In this document: positions 32,475 to 40,176 of the stretch, one piece after another
Numbering within the stretch: the first letter of the stretch is position 1
How the letters are laid out: each line of letters opens with the position of its first letter
Assembly: GCF_947500705.1 (NCBI RefSeq)
Contig: NZ_CANMSY010000001.1
Location: 310,001 to 374,000, forward strand
Direction: 5' to 3'
Origin: an uncultured Brachybacterium sp.
GTDB taxonomy: Bacteria > Actinomycetota > Actinomycetes > Actinomycetales > Dermabacteraceae
DNA length: 64,000 nucleotides
Position numbers and translations under genes: made by a program
The notes under the pieces: generated by a model
What the model saw: the letters and a program-made list of their open reading frames with translations, nothing else
Databases searched by the model: none
Told to the model about the DNA's origin: nothing

Positions 32475-32652
32475 GCTCGCTCCTCCGGTCGACGGTGGGG
32501 AGACTCTAGCGCCTGGGACCGGCAGGCGAGGGTGCCATCCCGTGCGGGACCGAACGGTCATTTCCAGTGACTGGGCACGGAGCCGCTCCCTAGGGTGGGC
32601 GGAGGGTCGAAATCCTCTCCAGCAAAGGGGAGGTTCCCCGACAGCGGCCCGG

Positions 32653-32684
32653 GCGCTCCGCTCTCCTGCGAGGGAGCGGAGCGC
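32653..32684. terminator. Hairpin terminator
   Basis: GCGCTCCGCTC and GAGCGGAGCGC form an 11-bp stem around a 10-nt loop, just downstream of the GAF-ANTAR gene on the minus strand. The rest of 32475-32748 holds no gene. Confidence 0.7.
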
Positions 32685-32748
32685 TTCGACGCGCTCCCCC
32701 TCCATTGCGCTCACGCGCGATGCTGCTCGCCCTCAGCCGCGCAGCGAG

Positions 32749-33486
32749 CTACTGCTCGAAGTACGTCGTGGCGTGAGCGCCGTCAAGCGGAGAGACCATT
32801 TCCTGGGCGACGTCGCGAAGTTTCATGTTGCGGTGGTTCGACGCGTCCCTCAGGATGCCCATCGCCTTCTCCTGGCTGCACCGGTTCTGGCCCATGATGA
32901 TCCCCGCAGCCAGATTGATCACGGTGCGCGAGGACATGGCCGTGCGCAGATCCTCCTCCGCATCGCGGTGCCTGGCCAGACGCACCGCAAGACGCAGGGC
33001 GCTCGATCCCTGGAGCACCTCGTGACGGATCAGCTCGATGACCTCGGGAGTGAAGTCGTGCGGCGAGGCCGAGTAGACGTTCAGGGCGGCCCGGGCCTCT
33101 CCATGCAGCTCGAAGGGGATGCCGAGCACCGACCGGACGCCTTGCTCCGCGGCGACGGGGAGATAGTCAGGCCAGCGCGGGTCGTCCAGCACATCGCCGA
33201 CGCGAATCACCGTGTGCTCGCGCATCGCGGTCATGCATGGCCCATCGGTGAAGCTGTTCTGAAGTTCGTCGAGCGCTTCGGCCTGCACACTCGAGGCCGC
33301 GGCGGTGCCAGCTTTCCTCTTGCGGAGCAGACTGACCGCGCACCACAGCGGCTGCGCACTCTCGGGGATCCTGTCGGCGAGCAGGGAGAGGAACTCCTGC
33401 AGGAACGTGGTGATGTCGTCGCTGTTCAGCAGGAGGTCGTGCAGGTCCTCGTCGGTGTGCGGGCCGGTGGTGTTCGTCGAGTTCAC
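32749..33486 (-). CDS. GAF-ANTAR domain transcription antiterminator
   Basis: 245 residues from GTG 33486, chosen for the GAGGGGTGG ribosome site upstream. Residues ~20-165 form a GAF sensor domain (ALDELQNSFTDGPCMTAMRE, then GVRSVLGIPFELHGEARAALNVYS). The last ~65 residues are an ANTAR RNA-binding domain, with AMSSRTVINLAAGIIMGQNR and ALGIL-like AMGILRDASNHRNMKLRDVA. ANTAR proteins bind paired stem-loops in leader RNA to prevent termination; in actinobacteria such GAF-ANTAR proteins respond to stress or small ligands. Its RNA targets are not identifiable here. Confidence 0.9.
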   Translation of the reverse strand: MNSTNTTGPHTDEDLHDLLLNSDDITTFLQEFLSLLADRIPESAQPLWCAVSLLRKRKAGTAAASSVQAEALDELQNSFTDGPCMTAMREHTVIRVGDVLDDPRWPDYLPVAAEQGVRSVLGIPFELHGEARAALNVYSASPHDFTPEVIELIRHEVLQGSSALRLAVRLARHRDAEEDLRTAMSSRTVINLAAGIIMGQNRCSQEKAMGILRDASNHRNMKLRDVAQEMVSPLDGAHATTYFEQ

Positions 33487-33937
33487 AGATCCACCCCTCA
33501 GTCGGAGTCCGGACATACGCCGAGCTCGCGTTCGTCCCACTGTATCCCCGCACCTGAGCGGAACGGGCCCTTCCCGCCCCGCGCCGCAGCAGCCCGTCGC
33601 CCGAACACCCCCGCTCGCCGGCCGTCAGGCCGAGGGCGGGGGCGCTGCTGGCGTACCCTCCCGCTGCTAGAGAGGGAGCACCTGGAGTTCGGTGCGGGGC
33701 GGCGGCTGGATTGGTCGTGCCAGCAGACGACAGACGTGTCCCCGCACTCTCGGCGGAGCGTGGGGCGCGACGATGCTCAGCACGCGTGAGAGCGCACGGA
33801 GTCGAGGATCTCGGCGATCGCTAGGTTGTCGTCGCCGCGCGTTGTCGCCCCCACCCGCCGGGCCGGAGCGCTGACCAGGACAGGATCCCCCGCGCTCACC
33901 GGGGAAAGGCCGGTCATGTCAGCTTGCCCGTCATCGG
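33487..33937. other. Intergenic region left of the integrated element
   Basis: No convincing gene. A GC-rich hairpin is visible at 33608-33644 (CCCCCGCTCGCCGGCC and GGCCGAGGGCGGGGG around GTCA). A minus-strand open frame of 46 codons (33777-33917) has no recognisable domain and no ribosome site. Confidence 0.6.
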
Positions 33938-33984
33938 GTGGGCCCGGAGGGGATCGAACCCTCGACCCGCGGATTAAAAGTCCG
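33938..33984. repeat. Left attachment site (tRNA-Lys 3' fragment)
   Basis: It matches 48470-48516 over 47 bp with two differences. It covers the anticodon-loop 3' side, T-arm and acceptor 3' strand of tRNA-Lys. Both differences fall in one T-stem base pair and compensate each other (GAGGG/CCCTC here, GTGGG/CCCAC at the right end). No tRNA 5' half is present here. Confidence 0.9.
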
Positions 33985-34064
33985 TCAGAACGCTCGTAGC
34001 CGAGCGCGGTCAAGCAGGTCAAAACGCTCTCGCCGCCAGATAGTGCCTGCCGGACGCCATCGCG

Positions 34065-34085
34065 TTGCTGTCAGGGTTGCTGTCA
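34065..34085. promoter_or_regulatory. Paired TTGCTGTCA repeats, candidate integrase arm site (left)
   Basis: TTGCTGTCA at 34065-34073 and 34077-34085, 12 bp apart, about 80 bp inside the left attachment site. The same motif with the same 12-bp step occurs inside the right end. The rest of 33985-34199 has no gene. Confidence 0.7.
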
Positions 34086-34199
34086 AAGTGCGGGTAGCCG
34101 ACTACTGATAGCCGCCACCAGACCGAGGACAAGCTCGATAAGCCGTGAAGCTGTCCTGATGCGGTTCAGTTACGGAACACGTACCCATCCGTCTGCACC

Positions 34200-34676
34200 A
34201 TGCGCGATGATGTCACCATGCCCCTACTGATCGCGACGGTGACATCCAGTGCCGCCCGCACCGAGGACCTGAGACTGGTCAAGAGGAGCGACGCCCGCGA
34301 CTCGGAAACGTCGGCTGGCAAACCGCTGCTCCTCGGGCATCTCGATCTCATTCGCCTCGCTTCGTTCGCTATCACCAATGAATTTTCCGTTCTCTCATTC
34401 TTACTCTTCGACAGTTCGTTCGGACTGCTACCCCCAGAGGATCAAGAGCTAACCAACGATGAACTGCTCGCAACCTTGCGCTCTTATGGACAATCCGAGC
34501 TTATTGCTCAGCTCGAAGACGAATTTCCGAACCTCACCATTGTCGGCATAAAGATTCGCCACAATCTCGATGGGGCAGTACTTGACATCAAGAAAAACGG
34601 CTTCGTCTCCACCCAAGCGACGGCAAGCGCCCAGATGTTCATGACCAAAGCATGGCGCGAACTGAGGCTAAAATGA
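34200..34676 (+). CDS. Unknown protein A of the left cargo module
   Basis: 158 residues (ATG 34200; ATG 34218 is an alternative). It is soluble, mixed alpha/beta, with SVLSFLLFDSSFGLLPPEDQEL, a Leu-rich helical stretch (ELLATLRSYGQSELIAQLED) and a charged C-terminus TKAWRELRLK. I recognise no domain. The DNA is markedly less GC-rich than the chromosome, with ATA, AGA and TTA-type codons, so it was acquired separately. It is the first of three genes packed with 4-bp overlap or 2-bp spacing, ahead of an OLD-type nuclease. Confidence 0.7.
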   Translation: MRDDVTMPLLIATVTSSAARTEDLRLVKRSDARDSETSAGKPLLLGHLDLIRLASFAITNEFSVLSFLLFDSSFGLLPPEDQELTNDELLATLRSYGQSELIAQLEDEFPNLTIVGIKIRHNLDGAVLDIKKNGFVSTQATASAQMFMTKAWRELRLK

Positions 34677-35350
34677 ACATCAGCCCCATGCGGATTGTCG
34701 GCGAATCCATCAAGATAAGCGTCGGAATCTTTGCCGTTACATGGATAGAGCCATCGGTTGAGGCGATGTTTAGCTGGGCGCCGGAGGCCTTTCACTATCT
34801 CGTTGCGGCAATTATCGCCGCCACGCTCATCGTGGTGCTATCTCATCTTTTCATTGGCATGCCTCGAATAAACATTGAATGGAGAGACGAGCGCGAGAAT
34901 ACACCAATTAACGCACTCGTCGCTCGACACAAAAAGAGAACTAACCTGTCTCAAAAGTTTGATCTATCCATTCAGCCAGCAGCGACAAGTGTTGCCGCAA
35001 ACTGGGTTGCGAGGCGGCTGCTACTAAAGTACCAGCCGAGACTCGCTATTACTTTCGGGACGGCCCCTGAACAGATCGACATCATCTACTACGAGCCGAG
35101 TTCGGAGCAGCGAATCGAGCCTCACGAGGATGGGGCCGGAATGTATGTCAACGCAAACATTCCGTTGCCGCGCGAAGGAAACTGGATCTGGGGGCAGGTG
35201 ACCTGGGAGCTCACCGGTAACATATCCGGCGAGACACGATTCCAACTTTCGCATCGCTTCGAACACCCAAGCCGCACGGGGGAACGGCTTCTGAATACCA
35301 TTGTCCGCGTCAACACAAACGCGAAAACCTTCCACATCGAAAGGATCTGA
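34673..35350 (+). CDS. Unknown two-helix membrane protein B of the left cargo module
   Basis: 225 residues from ATG 34673 (ATGA overlap with gene A). Two hydrophobic segments lie near the N-terminus (ISVGIFAVTWIEPSVEAMF, weak; FHYLVAAIIAATLIVVLSHL, strong). A ~165-residue cytoplasmic region follows, beginning GMPRINIEWRDERENTPIN and predicted rich in beta strands, with aromatic patches (IDIIYYEPSSEQ, NWIWGQVTWEL). I know no family for it. A membrane-anchored partner beside an ATPase-nuclease is a layout seen in several phage-defence systems where the membrane protein kills the cell, but that role is inference. Confidence 0.7.
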   Translation: MNISPMRIVGESIKISVGIFAVTWIEPSVEAMFSWAPEAFHYLVAAIIAATLIVVLSHLFIGMPRINIEWRDERENTPINALVARHKKRTNLSQKFDLSIQPAATSVAANWVARRLLLKYQPRLAITFGTAPEQIDIIYYEPSSEQRIEPHEDGAGMYVNANIPLPREGNWIWGQVTWELTGNISGETRFQLSHRFEHPSRTGERLLNTIVRVNTNAKTFHIERI

Positions 35351-35352
35351 GT

Positions 35353-36375
35353 ATGCCCATTTTCAATCAGCCTACCAGCAGCTTGCGTTCCGCGTCGGCG
35401 GCTACAAGACTTACGCTAAAGCAAATTCTCGACCGAATGACTTCAGTTAAGCCTAATTTCGAGACACGGGCTGGCGGGTGGGCAAGCCTCAGCGAGGAAA
35501 ACGTACAGCTCGGCTCCTACGGCGCAAAACCACCCGAAAGCGCACCCGAAATACGGGACGCCAAGCCACCGTTGCCCGAGCTACTCATAGCTCGCTTCTA
35601 CTTCTGGGATAAGGTCTCCGAGGCGCTCTCAGAGATTGTCGGGGACCCCGATAGTACATATCGACTGAACGCCATAGACGTCGCCCTCAGTAAAACTTCC
35701 GACACATCTCTTTCAATCCTGCTATCCACCCGCACTCCCGCGTTTCTAAACAAGAAGGGCGGAGTGCTGGAGTCGCTCGCAAAAATAATAGACCCGGATG
35801 CTAAGCGATGGCGAGACGTCATCTCGATGGACAGTGACCATCATCGCTTTTCCGATGCCGACATATTTCTATGGCTCGCGTCCCGGTCGATAGCGGGAGG
35901 CAAACTCGACCCACAGATTACGCTTACTCACATATCGGGCATCTCCGGAACTGATTCGGCAGCAAGGACCGCTGAACTGCGTTCAGGCATCGATTTCGAC
36001 CGTTCAAACTTCTTGACCTCGGTGGCCGAAGGCGACACCTTAGGGCCTGTCGACCTCAACATGACGATTAGCCGAGCACATGGAAACGAACATTACACTG
36101 CCGTCATTTTCCTAGACGGGGGTTTCAAGATTAAACGAAGCGAAACCTATATACCAGGAATCCTCGATGGCGGAGAGCTTATGCTCGCGGCTAACGTTTC
36201 CATGGCGCACGATATCCTTCGTCGCATCGAACATGCGTACATCGCAGACGGACCACACTGGAAGACAGAACGTGAAGCGGTGATTGAGACGGCAATCAAG
36301 GACCTTCGGGACAGATACGAGCTCGCACACAAAGCCTTGGAGGATGCCAAAAAGCGGAAACCTGAGGCAAGCTAG
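35353..36375 (+). CDS. Unknown protein C of the left cargo module
   Basis: 340 residues, starting 2 bp after gene B. The N-terminus is Ser/Ala/Thr-rich, and the middle is a soluble alpha/beta region (ELLIARFYFWDKVSEALSEI, DADIFLWLASRSIAGGKL, TLTHISGISGTDSAARTAE). The C-terminal ~55 residues are a charged helix likely to form a coiled coil (EREAVIETAIKDLRDRYELA, then HKALEDAKKRKPEAS). No nuclease, ATPase or TIR motif can be seen. It shares the low-GC base use of its neighbours. The gene is followed by a GC-rich hairpin and then the OLD-type gene. Confidence 0.7.
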   Translation: MPIFNQPTSSLRSASAATRLTLKQILDRMTSVKPNFETRAGGWASLSEENVQLGSYGAKPPESAPEIRDAKPPLPELLIARFYFWDKVSEALSEIVGDPDSTYRLNAIDVALSKTSDTSLSILLSTRTPAFLNKKGGVLESLAKIIDPDAKRWRDVISMDSDHHRFSDADIFLWLASRSIAGGKLDPQITLTHISGISGTDSAARTAELRSGIDFDRSNFLTSVAEGDTLGPVDLNMTISRAHGNEHYTAVIFLDGGFKIKRSETYIPGILDGGELMLAANVSMAHDILRRIEHAYIADGPHWKTEREAVIETAIKDLRDRYELAHKALEDAKKRKPEAS

Positions 36376-36393
36376 ATTCGCTCCGTAGGTGAG

Positions 36394-36466
36394 GCAAGGA
36401 GAGCCGGCCGGGCTCGCAGCGAAGCGAGGACACCGGCCGGCCCTCCTTGCGCGCGGCGTAGCCGCC
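36394..36466. terminator. Large GC-rich nested hairpin between gene C and the OLD-type gene
   Basis: An 18-nt left arm (36394-36411, GCAAGGAGAGCCGGCCGG) pairs with 36433-36450 with one mismatch. Inside the loop CTCGC (36413-36417) pairs with GCGAG (36424-36428), and a further GCGGC-GTA-GCCGC hairpin follows at about 36454-36466. There is no T-run. A terminator or attenuator is the simplest reading; a structured RNA is possible. It stands out against AT-richer surroundings. Confidence 0.55.
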
Positions 36467-36543
36467 TTGAAGGAGTAGGGAAAGTTCTCACGCTTCCATC
36501 TGACTGGTCCACCGCGCCACACACCACCACCCCGGAGATCACC

Positions 36544-38574
36544 GTGCGTTTACGAAATGTTGAGATTAGCGGATTCCGCGGATACGCTGAACCCACATCA
36601 ATAAGCATCGACGAGAGCTTCACTGCACTAGTAGGAAAGAATGATGCGGGAAAATCAACAGTCTTGGAGGCGCTGGACATATACTTCGGCAACTCGAAGC
36701 CCGAAGTGTCCGACTTTTCCATCGGGGGTGAGTCGCCAATACGGATCGTTTGCGAATTTGACACCCTCCCTCAAGAGCTCATCTTGGACACTTCGTACGA
36801 AACAAGTCTTGCGGACGAGTACCTACTGAATGATAACGGCCTTCTATCCTTCGGGAAAGAGTGGACTCGATCCAAGGCGGGCACTCCGTCGCTTTTCGTA
36901 ATAGCCAACCACCCCGAACTTGATACTGGCGATGAGCTTATAACCCTAAGTAAAGCTAACCTGATCAAGGTTGCGAACAGTCTCGAAGTAGACTCTGACA
37001 CAGTTTCTGATAAGCGAACCAATTCCGCGTACCGAAAAGCGGTCTGGGACTCCACACTCCATAGTGGGCGTGCTGAACTTACATTGCGCCAAGTACCATT
37101 GGAGGCAGTCGACGCCAAGAAGGTCGGAGAGCAGCTTAACCTCGCACTTCCTATCTACCAGCTATTCAAATCTGATCGAGTGGGGACCGAGAAGGATGAC
37201 CTCGCGCAGGATCCAGCTAAAGCCGTGATTCAAGATGTCCTCTCGCAGCATCAAGAGACACTCGACGAACTCTCTGCGACGATGCACGGAGAAATTTCAA
37301 GGCTTCTCGGTGAAGTAGTTGCTAAGCTTGGAGAGGTGGCACCAGACTTGGCTGATGCACTTTCTCCCGCCAACATGAAGCCAAATTGGTCTAAGGCATA
37401 CTCTGCTCTAGAGTTTGTTGACGATAACGGAATCCCACTCTCTAAGCGCGGCTCTGGAACTCGGCGGTTGGTGCTTTTTAGCTTTTTTCGGGCAAATGCC
37501 GAAGATTCACAATTCTCTGAGAACAATGGTTATCACCGAGGGATCATAACGGCTGTAGAAGAGCCCGAAACGGCGCTCCACGCCGACCTCCAACTCGAAA
37601 CCCTTGGAGCATTGACCGAACTCGCCTCCCACGAGCATCGACAGGTCCTTATAACCACGCATAGCCCGAACCTGGTGAAGGACGTACCATTTCAGTCCAT
37701 TCGCTACATCCGACGAAACGCTTCTTCTCGCGAGGTTATCGACGCTCGAACTGACGAAGACGGCGCGCGGCTTATTCGCGAGCTAAACTACTCTCTCGGA
37801 ATACTTTCGGATCATAATGTGCGATGCTTCCTACTAATTGAAGGTATCCGCGACATTGAGAGCTTCACCGCATTCAGCGACGAGGTGGCCCTGCAGCTCG
37901 ACGACCCCACTTACTCATTCTCCCAGATGAAGCGCGACGGAAAAGCCTCGCTCATTTCCCTCGGAGGTGGCGCTAGCGCGACGCTTTGGGATGAAATGCT
38001 CGGAGCACTGAACCGCAAAATCGTCTATGTCGTCGACAGCGATAGAGAGCGCTCGAGTGCCGGATTGAAAAAAGAAGTGCTTGCACTAATTCGCGGATCG
38101 AACGAACATTCCGTTGTGCACGTGCTCGACAAGCGCGAGCTGGAGAATTATATCCCTCGAGATGAGGTAATTTGCGCTTACTCGGACATTGCGAACTTCG
38201 AGAGGGAATTTCTAGCACGACTCGATTCCGCGCTAGAATGGGATTACATCGATCTTCCGGATCTTTGCGCCCAGGCGGTCCATGCAGCTTCCGCGACCGA
38301 GGGGAATATCGAATGGGACGCCCTTGACAAGGGTAAGCGCGACAGGGCACAGGGCCGAGCAAAGAGGCGACTTGCAAGACTGTTCGGAAGTTCAGTTCTT
38401 GTTGCCGAAGAAATAGCTGACAATGGCGAACTGTTTCGGATAGTCGACCTCGTTCGGGCAATAGTCTTTGACGCGCAAAGCGAGGAGTCGAAGCGGTTCA
38501 TTCAAGAATTAACGACTCCCCATCCGTCGCGCGCGGTTGAGTCAGCTTCTGTGGCATCGCAGCTAGGTGGCTAA
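36544..38574 (+). CDS. OLD-family ATPase with TOPRIM nuclease domain
   Basis: 676 residues from GTG 36544. The N-terminal ABC/SMC-type ATPase has Walker A GKNDAGKST (residues 31-39), a signature-like LSKRGSGTRRLVLFSFF, Walker B IITAVEEPETALHADLQ and the switch His in VLITTHSPNLVKD. The TOPRIM half has Glu433 in FLLIEGIRDIESF and Asp498/Asp500 in VYVVDSDRE, then LDKRELENYIP. OLD proteins are ATP-controlled DNA nucleases of phage P2 Old, Gabija GajA and PARIS type, used against phages or plasmids. All catalytic residues are present. No helicase partner like GajB is adjacent; instead three unknown genes precede it. Low-GC codon use marks transfer. Confidence 0.9.
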   Translation: MRLRNVEISGFRGYAEPTSISIDESFTALVGKNDAGKSTVLEALDIYFGNSKPEVSDFSIGGESPIRIVCEFDTLPQELILDTSYETSLADEYLLNDNGLLSFGKEWTRSKAGTPSLFVIANHPELDTGDELITLSKANLIKVANSLEVDSDTVSDKRTNSAYRKAVWDSTLHSGRAELTLRQVPLEAVDAKKVGEQLNLALPIYQLFKSDRVGTEKDDLAQDPAKAVIQDVLSQHQETLDELSATMHGEISRLLGEVVAKLGEVAPDLADALSPANMKPNWSKAYSALEFVDDNGIPLSKRGSGTRRLVLFSFFRANAEDSQFSENNGYHRGIITAVEEPETALHADLQLETLGALTELASHEHRQVLITTHSPNLVKDVPFQSIRYIRRNASSREVIDARTDEDGARLIRELNYSLGILSDHNVRCFLLIEGIRDIESFTAFSDEVALQLDDPTYSFSQMKRDGKASLISLGGGASATLWDEMLGALNRKIVYVVDSDRERSSAGLKKEVLALIRGSNEHSVVHVLDKRELENYIPRDEVICAYSDIANFEREFLARLDSALEWDYIDLPDLCAQAVHAASATEGNIEWDALDKGKRDRAQGRAKRRLARLFGSSVLVAEEIADNGELFRIVDLVRAIVFDAQSEESKRFIQELTTPHPSRAVESASVASQLGG

Positions 38575-38752
38575 AACGCCGGGTGAGTTTGGGGTCTTCA
38601 ATCGCGTAGACAAGCTCACCGTCTCTGGCTAGAGCGTTTACATCCCGGGTTCGCCCTACGGCGAACCTTCCGATGGGCGACTTGTCCAGGTTGGTGGGCT
38701 CTAACGCTTCGTCGCGCTTCCGCCGATACTGGCCAAGGCTGTGTACTGTCAC
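38498..38752 (-). CDS. Possible small coupled gene or remnant at the cargo/backbone junction
   Basis: 84 codons from GTG 38752, whose start overlaps the stop of the GntR gene (GTGA). Product VTVHSLGQYRRKRDEALEPT, then GRFAVGRTRDVNALARDGEL and AIEDPKLTRRFSHLAAMPQK. No known domain. Its last ~77 bp overlap the 3' end of the convergent OLD gene. It may be a backbone gene cut short when the cargo was inserted. The frame is plausible but support is weak. Confidence 0.3.
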   Translation of the reverse strand: MTVHSLGQYRRKRDEALEPTNLDKSPIGRFAVGRTRDVNALARDGELVYAIEDPKLTRRFSHLAAMPQKLTQPRATDGESLILE

Positions 38753-39516
38753 TCCGGAACGTCGAAAGTGTAGTTCCACTGGAACCGGCTCGCGCGGTGC
38801 AGGCCGATCGCGTACTCGATGGGGACGCCACCGCCGTCGTACGTGCGCCGACGCATCTCGACTACCGGTTCGCCGATGCCCATCTCGAGCGACTGGGCCT
38901 CGTCGCCGTCAGGCAAGCGGGCGTGCAGCCTCTCGTTGATGCTGTGCGGTTCGTGCCCTAGATCAGTCAGGACTCGGAACGCTCCCCCATGTCCTGCTGG
39001 CCCCTGCTCTTCACTCATGAGCAGCGTGCCCTTGGCGATGCGATACGGGTAGTAGCTCACGAGGGTGTGCGTAACGGTGCCTCGAGCGTCCCGGATCACC
39101 CGCGCTCTCCGAACGACGTCCTCTCCCTCGTCGATCTCTAGCCGGCCAGCCATCTCCTCAGTGGCGGGCTCGATCGAGATTTCGGTGGACTGAGCCGCCG
39201 GCTGCCACCCGCGCTCGTCAAGGTAGGGCGCTCCGTCCTCGTCGCCTGAGGGACTCTCCCATCGGCGTCGCGAGTAGCGATCCATCCCCACCTTGCGCAG
39301 CGGGATCTGAGGCAGCACGACCGTGCCCTGACTGCGCCTCGACTGCACGAGTCCCTCGCGCTCGAGCAGCTTCAGCGCAGCAGACACGGTGTTGACGTTG
39401 ACGTCGAACTCAGTGGCCAGCTCCGACTGTCGGGGCAGCACGGCGCCTTCGGCGTACTGCCCATCGCGCACGCGAGCACGCAGCTCGTCGGCGATCTGCA
39501 CGAACTTGGCGACCAT
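38749..39516 (-). CDS. korSA: GntR/UTRA-family repressor, KorSA-like
   Basis: 255 residues. The N-terminal GntR winged helix reads ADELRARVRDGQYAEGAVLPRQ, then SELATEFDVNVNTVSAALKLLEREG. The C-terminal ~150 residues are a UTRA ligand-type domain (AGRLEIDEGEDVVRRARVIR, EPVVEMRRRTYDGGGVPIEY). In pSAM2 the KorSA repressor silences pra and thereby replication and excision. The position here, divergent from pra across a region with TAGGGATAACT operators, fits that job exactly, so the element is probably held quiescent by this protein. Confidence 0.88.
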   Translation of the reverse strand: MVAKFVQIADELRARVRDGQYAEGAVLPRQSELATEFDVNVNTVSAALKLLEREGLVQSRRSQGTVVLPQIPLRKVGMDRYSRRRWESPSGDEDGAPYLDERGWQPAAQSTEISIEPATEEMAGRLEIDEGEDVVRRARVIRDARGTVTHTLVSYYPYRIAKGTLLMSEEQGPAGHGGAFRVLTDLGHEPHSINERLHARLPDGDEAQSLEMGIGEPVVEMRRRTYDGGGVPIEYAIGLHRASRFQWNYTFDVPE

Positions 39517-39527
39517 ACGAACCTCAC

Positions 39528-39621
39528 CTAGGGATAACTGGGACCTCGATCCTATCCCTAGTTGACAGCGACCCGTCGGCTTGCCAGTCTCAGAGCAGTA
39601 GTTATCACTAGGGATAACTAC
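39528..39621. promoter_or_regulatory. KorSA-type operator cluster
   Basis: A 24-bp near-perfect palindrome at 39598-39621 has arms GTAGTTATC and GATAACTAC around ACTAGG. Half-sites of the same sequence occur as CTAGGGATAACT at 39529-39539 and, reversed, as CCTATCCCTAG at 39551-39561. They lie between the korSA-like and pra genes, so both promoters can be covered. Confidence 0.75.
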
Positions 39622-39649
39622 CCAGGATGCTCAACCACTAGGAGTAGAC

Positions 39650-40069
39650 ATGGCAGTCCAGACTCGGTTCCCCGTCCAGATGGAGGACGTGTTCCCCCAG
39701 GGTGCGTACATGATCGGCGAGGTCGTGGCCGCCGATGACTTCGACAGGAAGAGGGCCGGCGAGGTCGACCCTCAGCTGCGAGACAAGATCTCGGGCCAGC
39801 GTGTCTGGCAGGTCCGAGTGCTCGATCCCGACCCGGAGAGCCGGAAGGGACAGGCCGAGGCGACCGTGAAGGTCTCCTCCGACCACCAGCCGGTGCCGCC
39901 CAAGGGGCCGACCACCGGCCCCTTCCGCGCTGTCGCCTTCGAGGGGCTCACCCTCACGCCGTACGTCGACACCAACGGGAACTTCCCGAAGATCGCGTAC
40001 TCGCTGAGGGCCACGGGCTTCGCCGAGGCCAAGACCTCCGCCCGTACCTCGAGCACCGAGGCGGCGTGA
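39650..40069 (+). CDS. pra: Pra-like replication/integration/excision activator
   Basis: 139 residues. The sequence RFPVQMEDVFPQGAYMIGEV, then WQVRVLDPDPESRKGQAEATVK and FEGLTLTPYVDTNG matches the small 'plasmid replication, integration and excision activator' family of actinomycete integrative elements. In pSAM2, Pra switches on the rep-xis-int operon when KorSA is removed. Here it is the first gene after the KorSA-type operators and heads a compact run of genes through int, supporting the same function. Confidence 0.85.
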   Translation: MAVQTRFPVQMEDVFPQGAYMIGEVVAADDFDRKRAGEVDPQLRDKISGQRVWQVRVLDPDPESRKGQAEATVKVSSDHQPVPPKGPTTGPFRAVAFEGLTLTPYVDTNGNFPKIAYSLRATGFAEAKTSARTSSTEAA

Positions 40070-40071
40070 TC

Positions 40072-40173
40072 ATGGAGCGGAAGGCGATGCGTCTGCTCAA
40101 CGTCGCAGCGATCGGGATCCTGCTCTGGCAGGTCATCCCGCTCGGCTGGCAGCTGGCGTTCGGGGGTGCGTGA
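40072..40173 (+). CDS. 33-residue single-helix membrane protein of the AICE
   Basis: ATG 40072 lies 2 bp after the pra stop. Product MERKAMRLLNVAAIGILLWQ then VIPLGWQLAFGGA: a basic start and one hydrophobic helix. Small membrane proteins at this position, between pra and traSA, are common in such elements and are thought to assist transfer. Stop is 3 bp before traSA, so the three genes are coupled. Confidence 0.6.
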   Translation: MERKAMRLLNVAAIGILLWQVIPLGWQLAFGGA

Positions 40174-40176
40174 GCA

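Noticed and set aside
33777-34022. An 81-codon minus-strand frame across the left attachment site
   Set aside because: Part of it is the tRNA 3' end translated, no ribosome site is present and no domain is recognisable.
36394-36466. Retron-type or CRISPR-type RNA next to the OLD gene
   Set aside because: No reverse transcriptase, no repeat-spacer pattern and no Cas protein in the window; a single hairpin cluster is better read as a terminator or attenuator.
36544-38574. Gabija system
   Set aside because: The OLD protein resembles GajA in layout, but no UvrD-like helicase (GajB) is adjacent; the neighbours are three unrelated unknown proteins.
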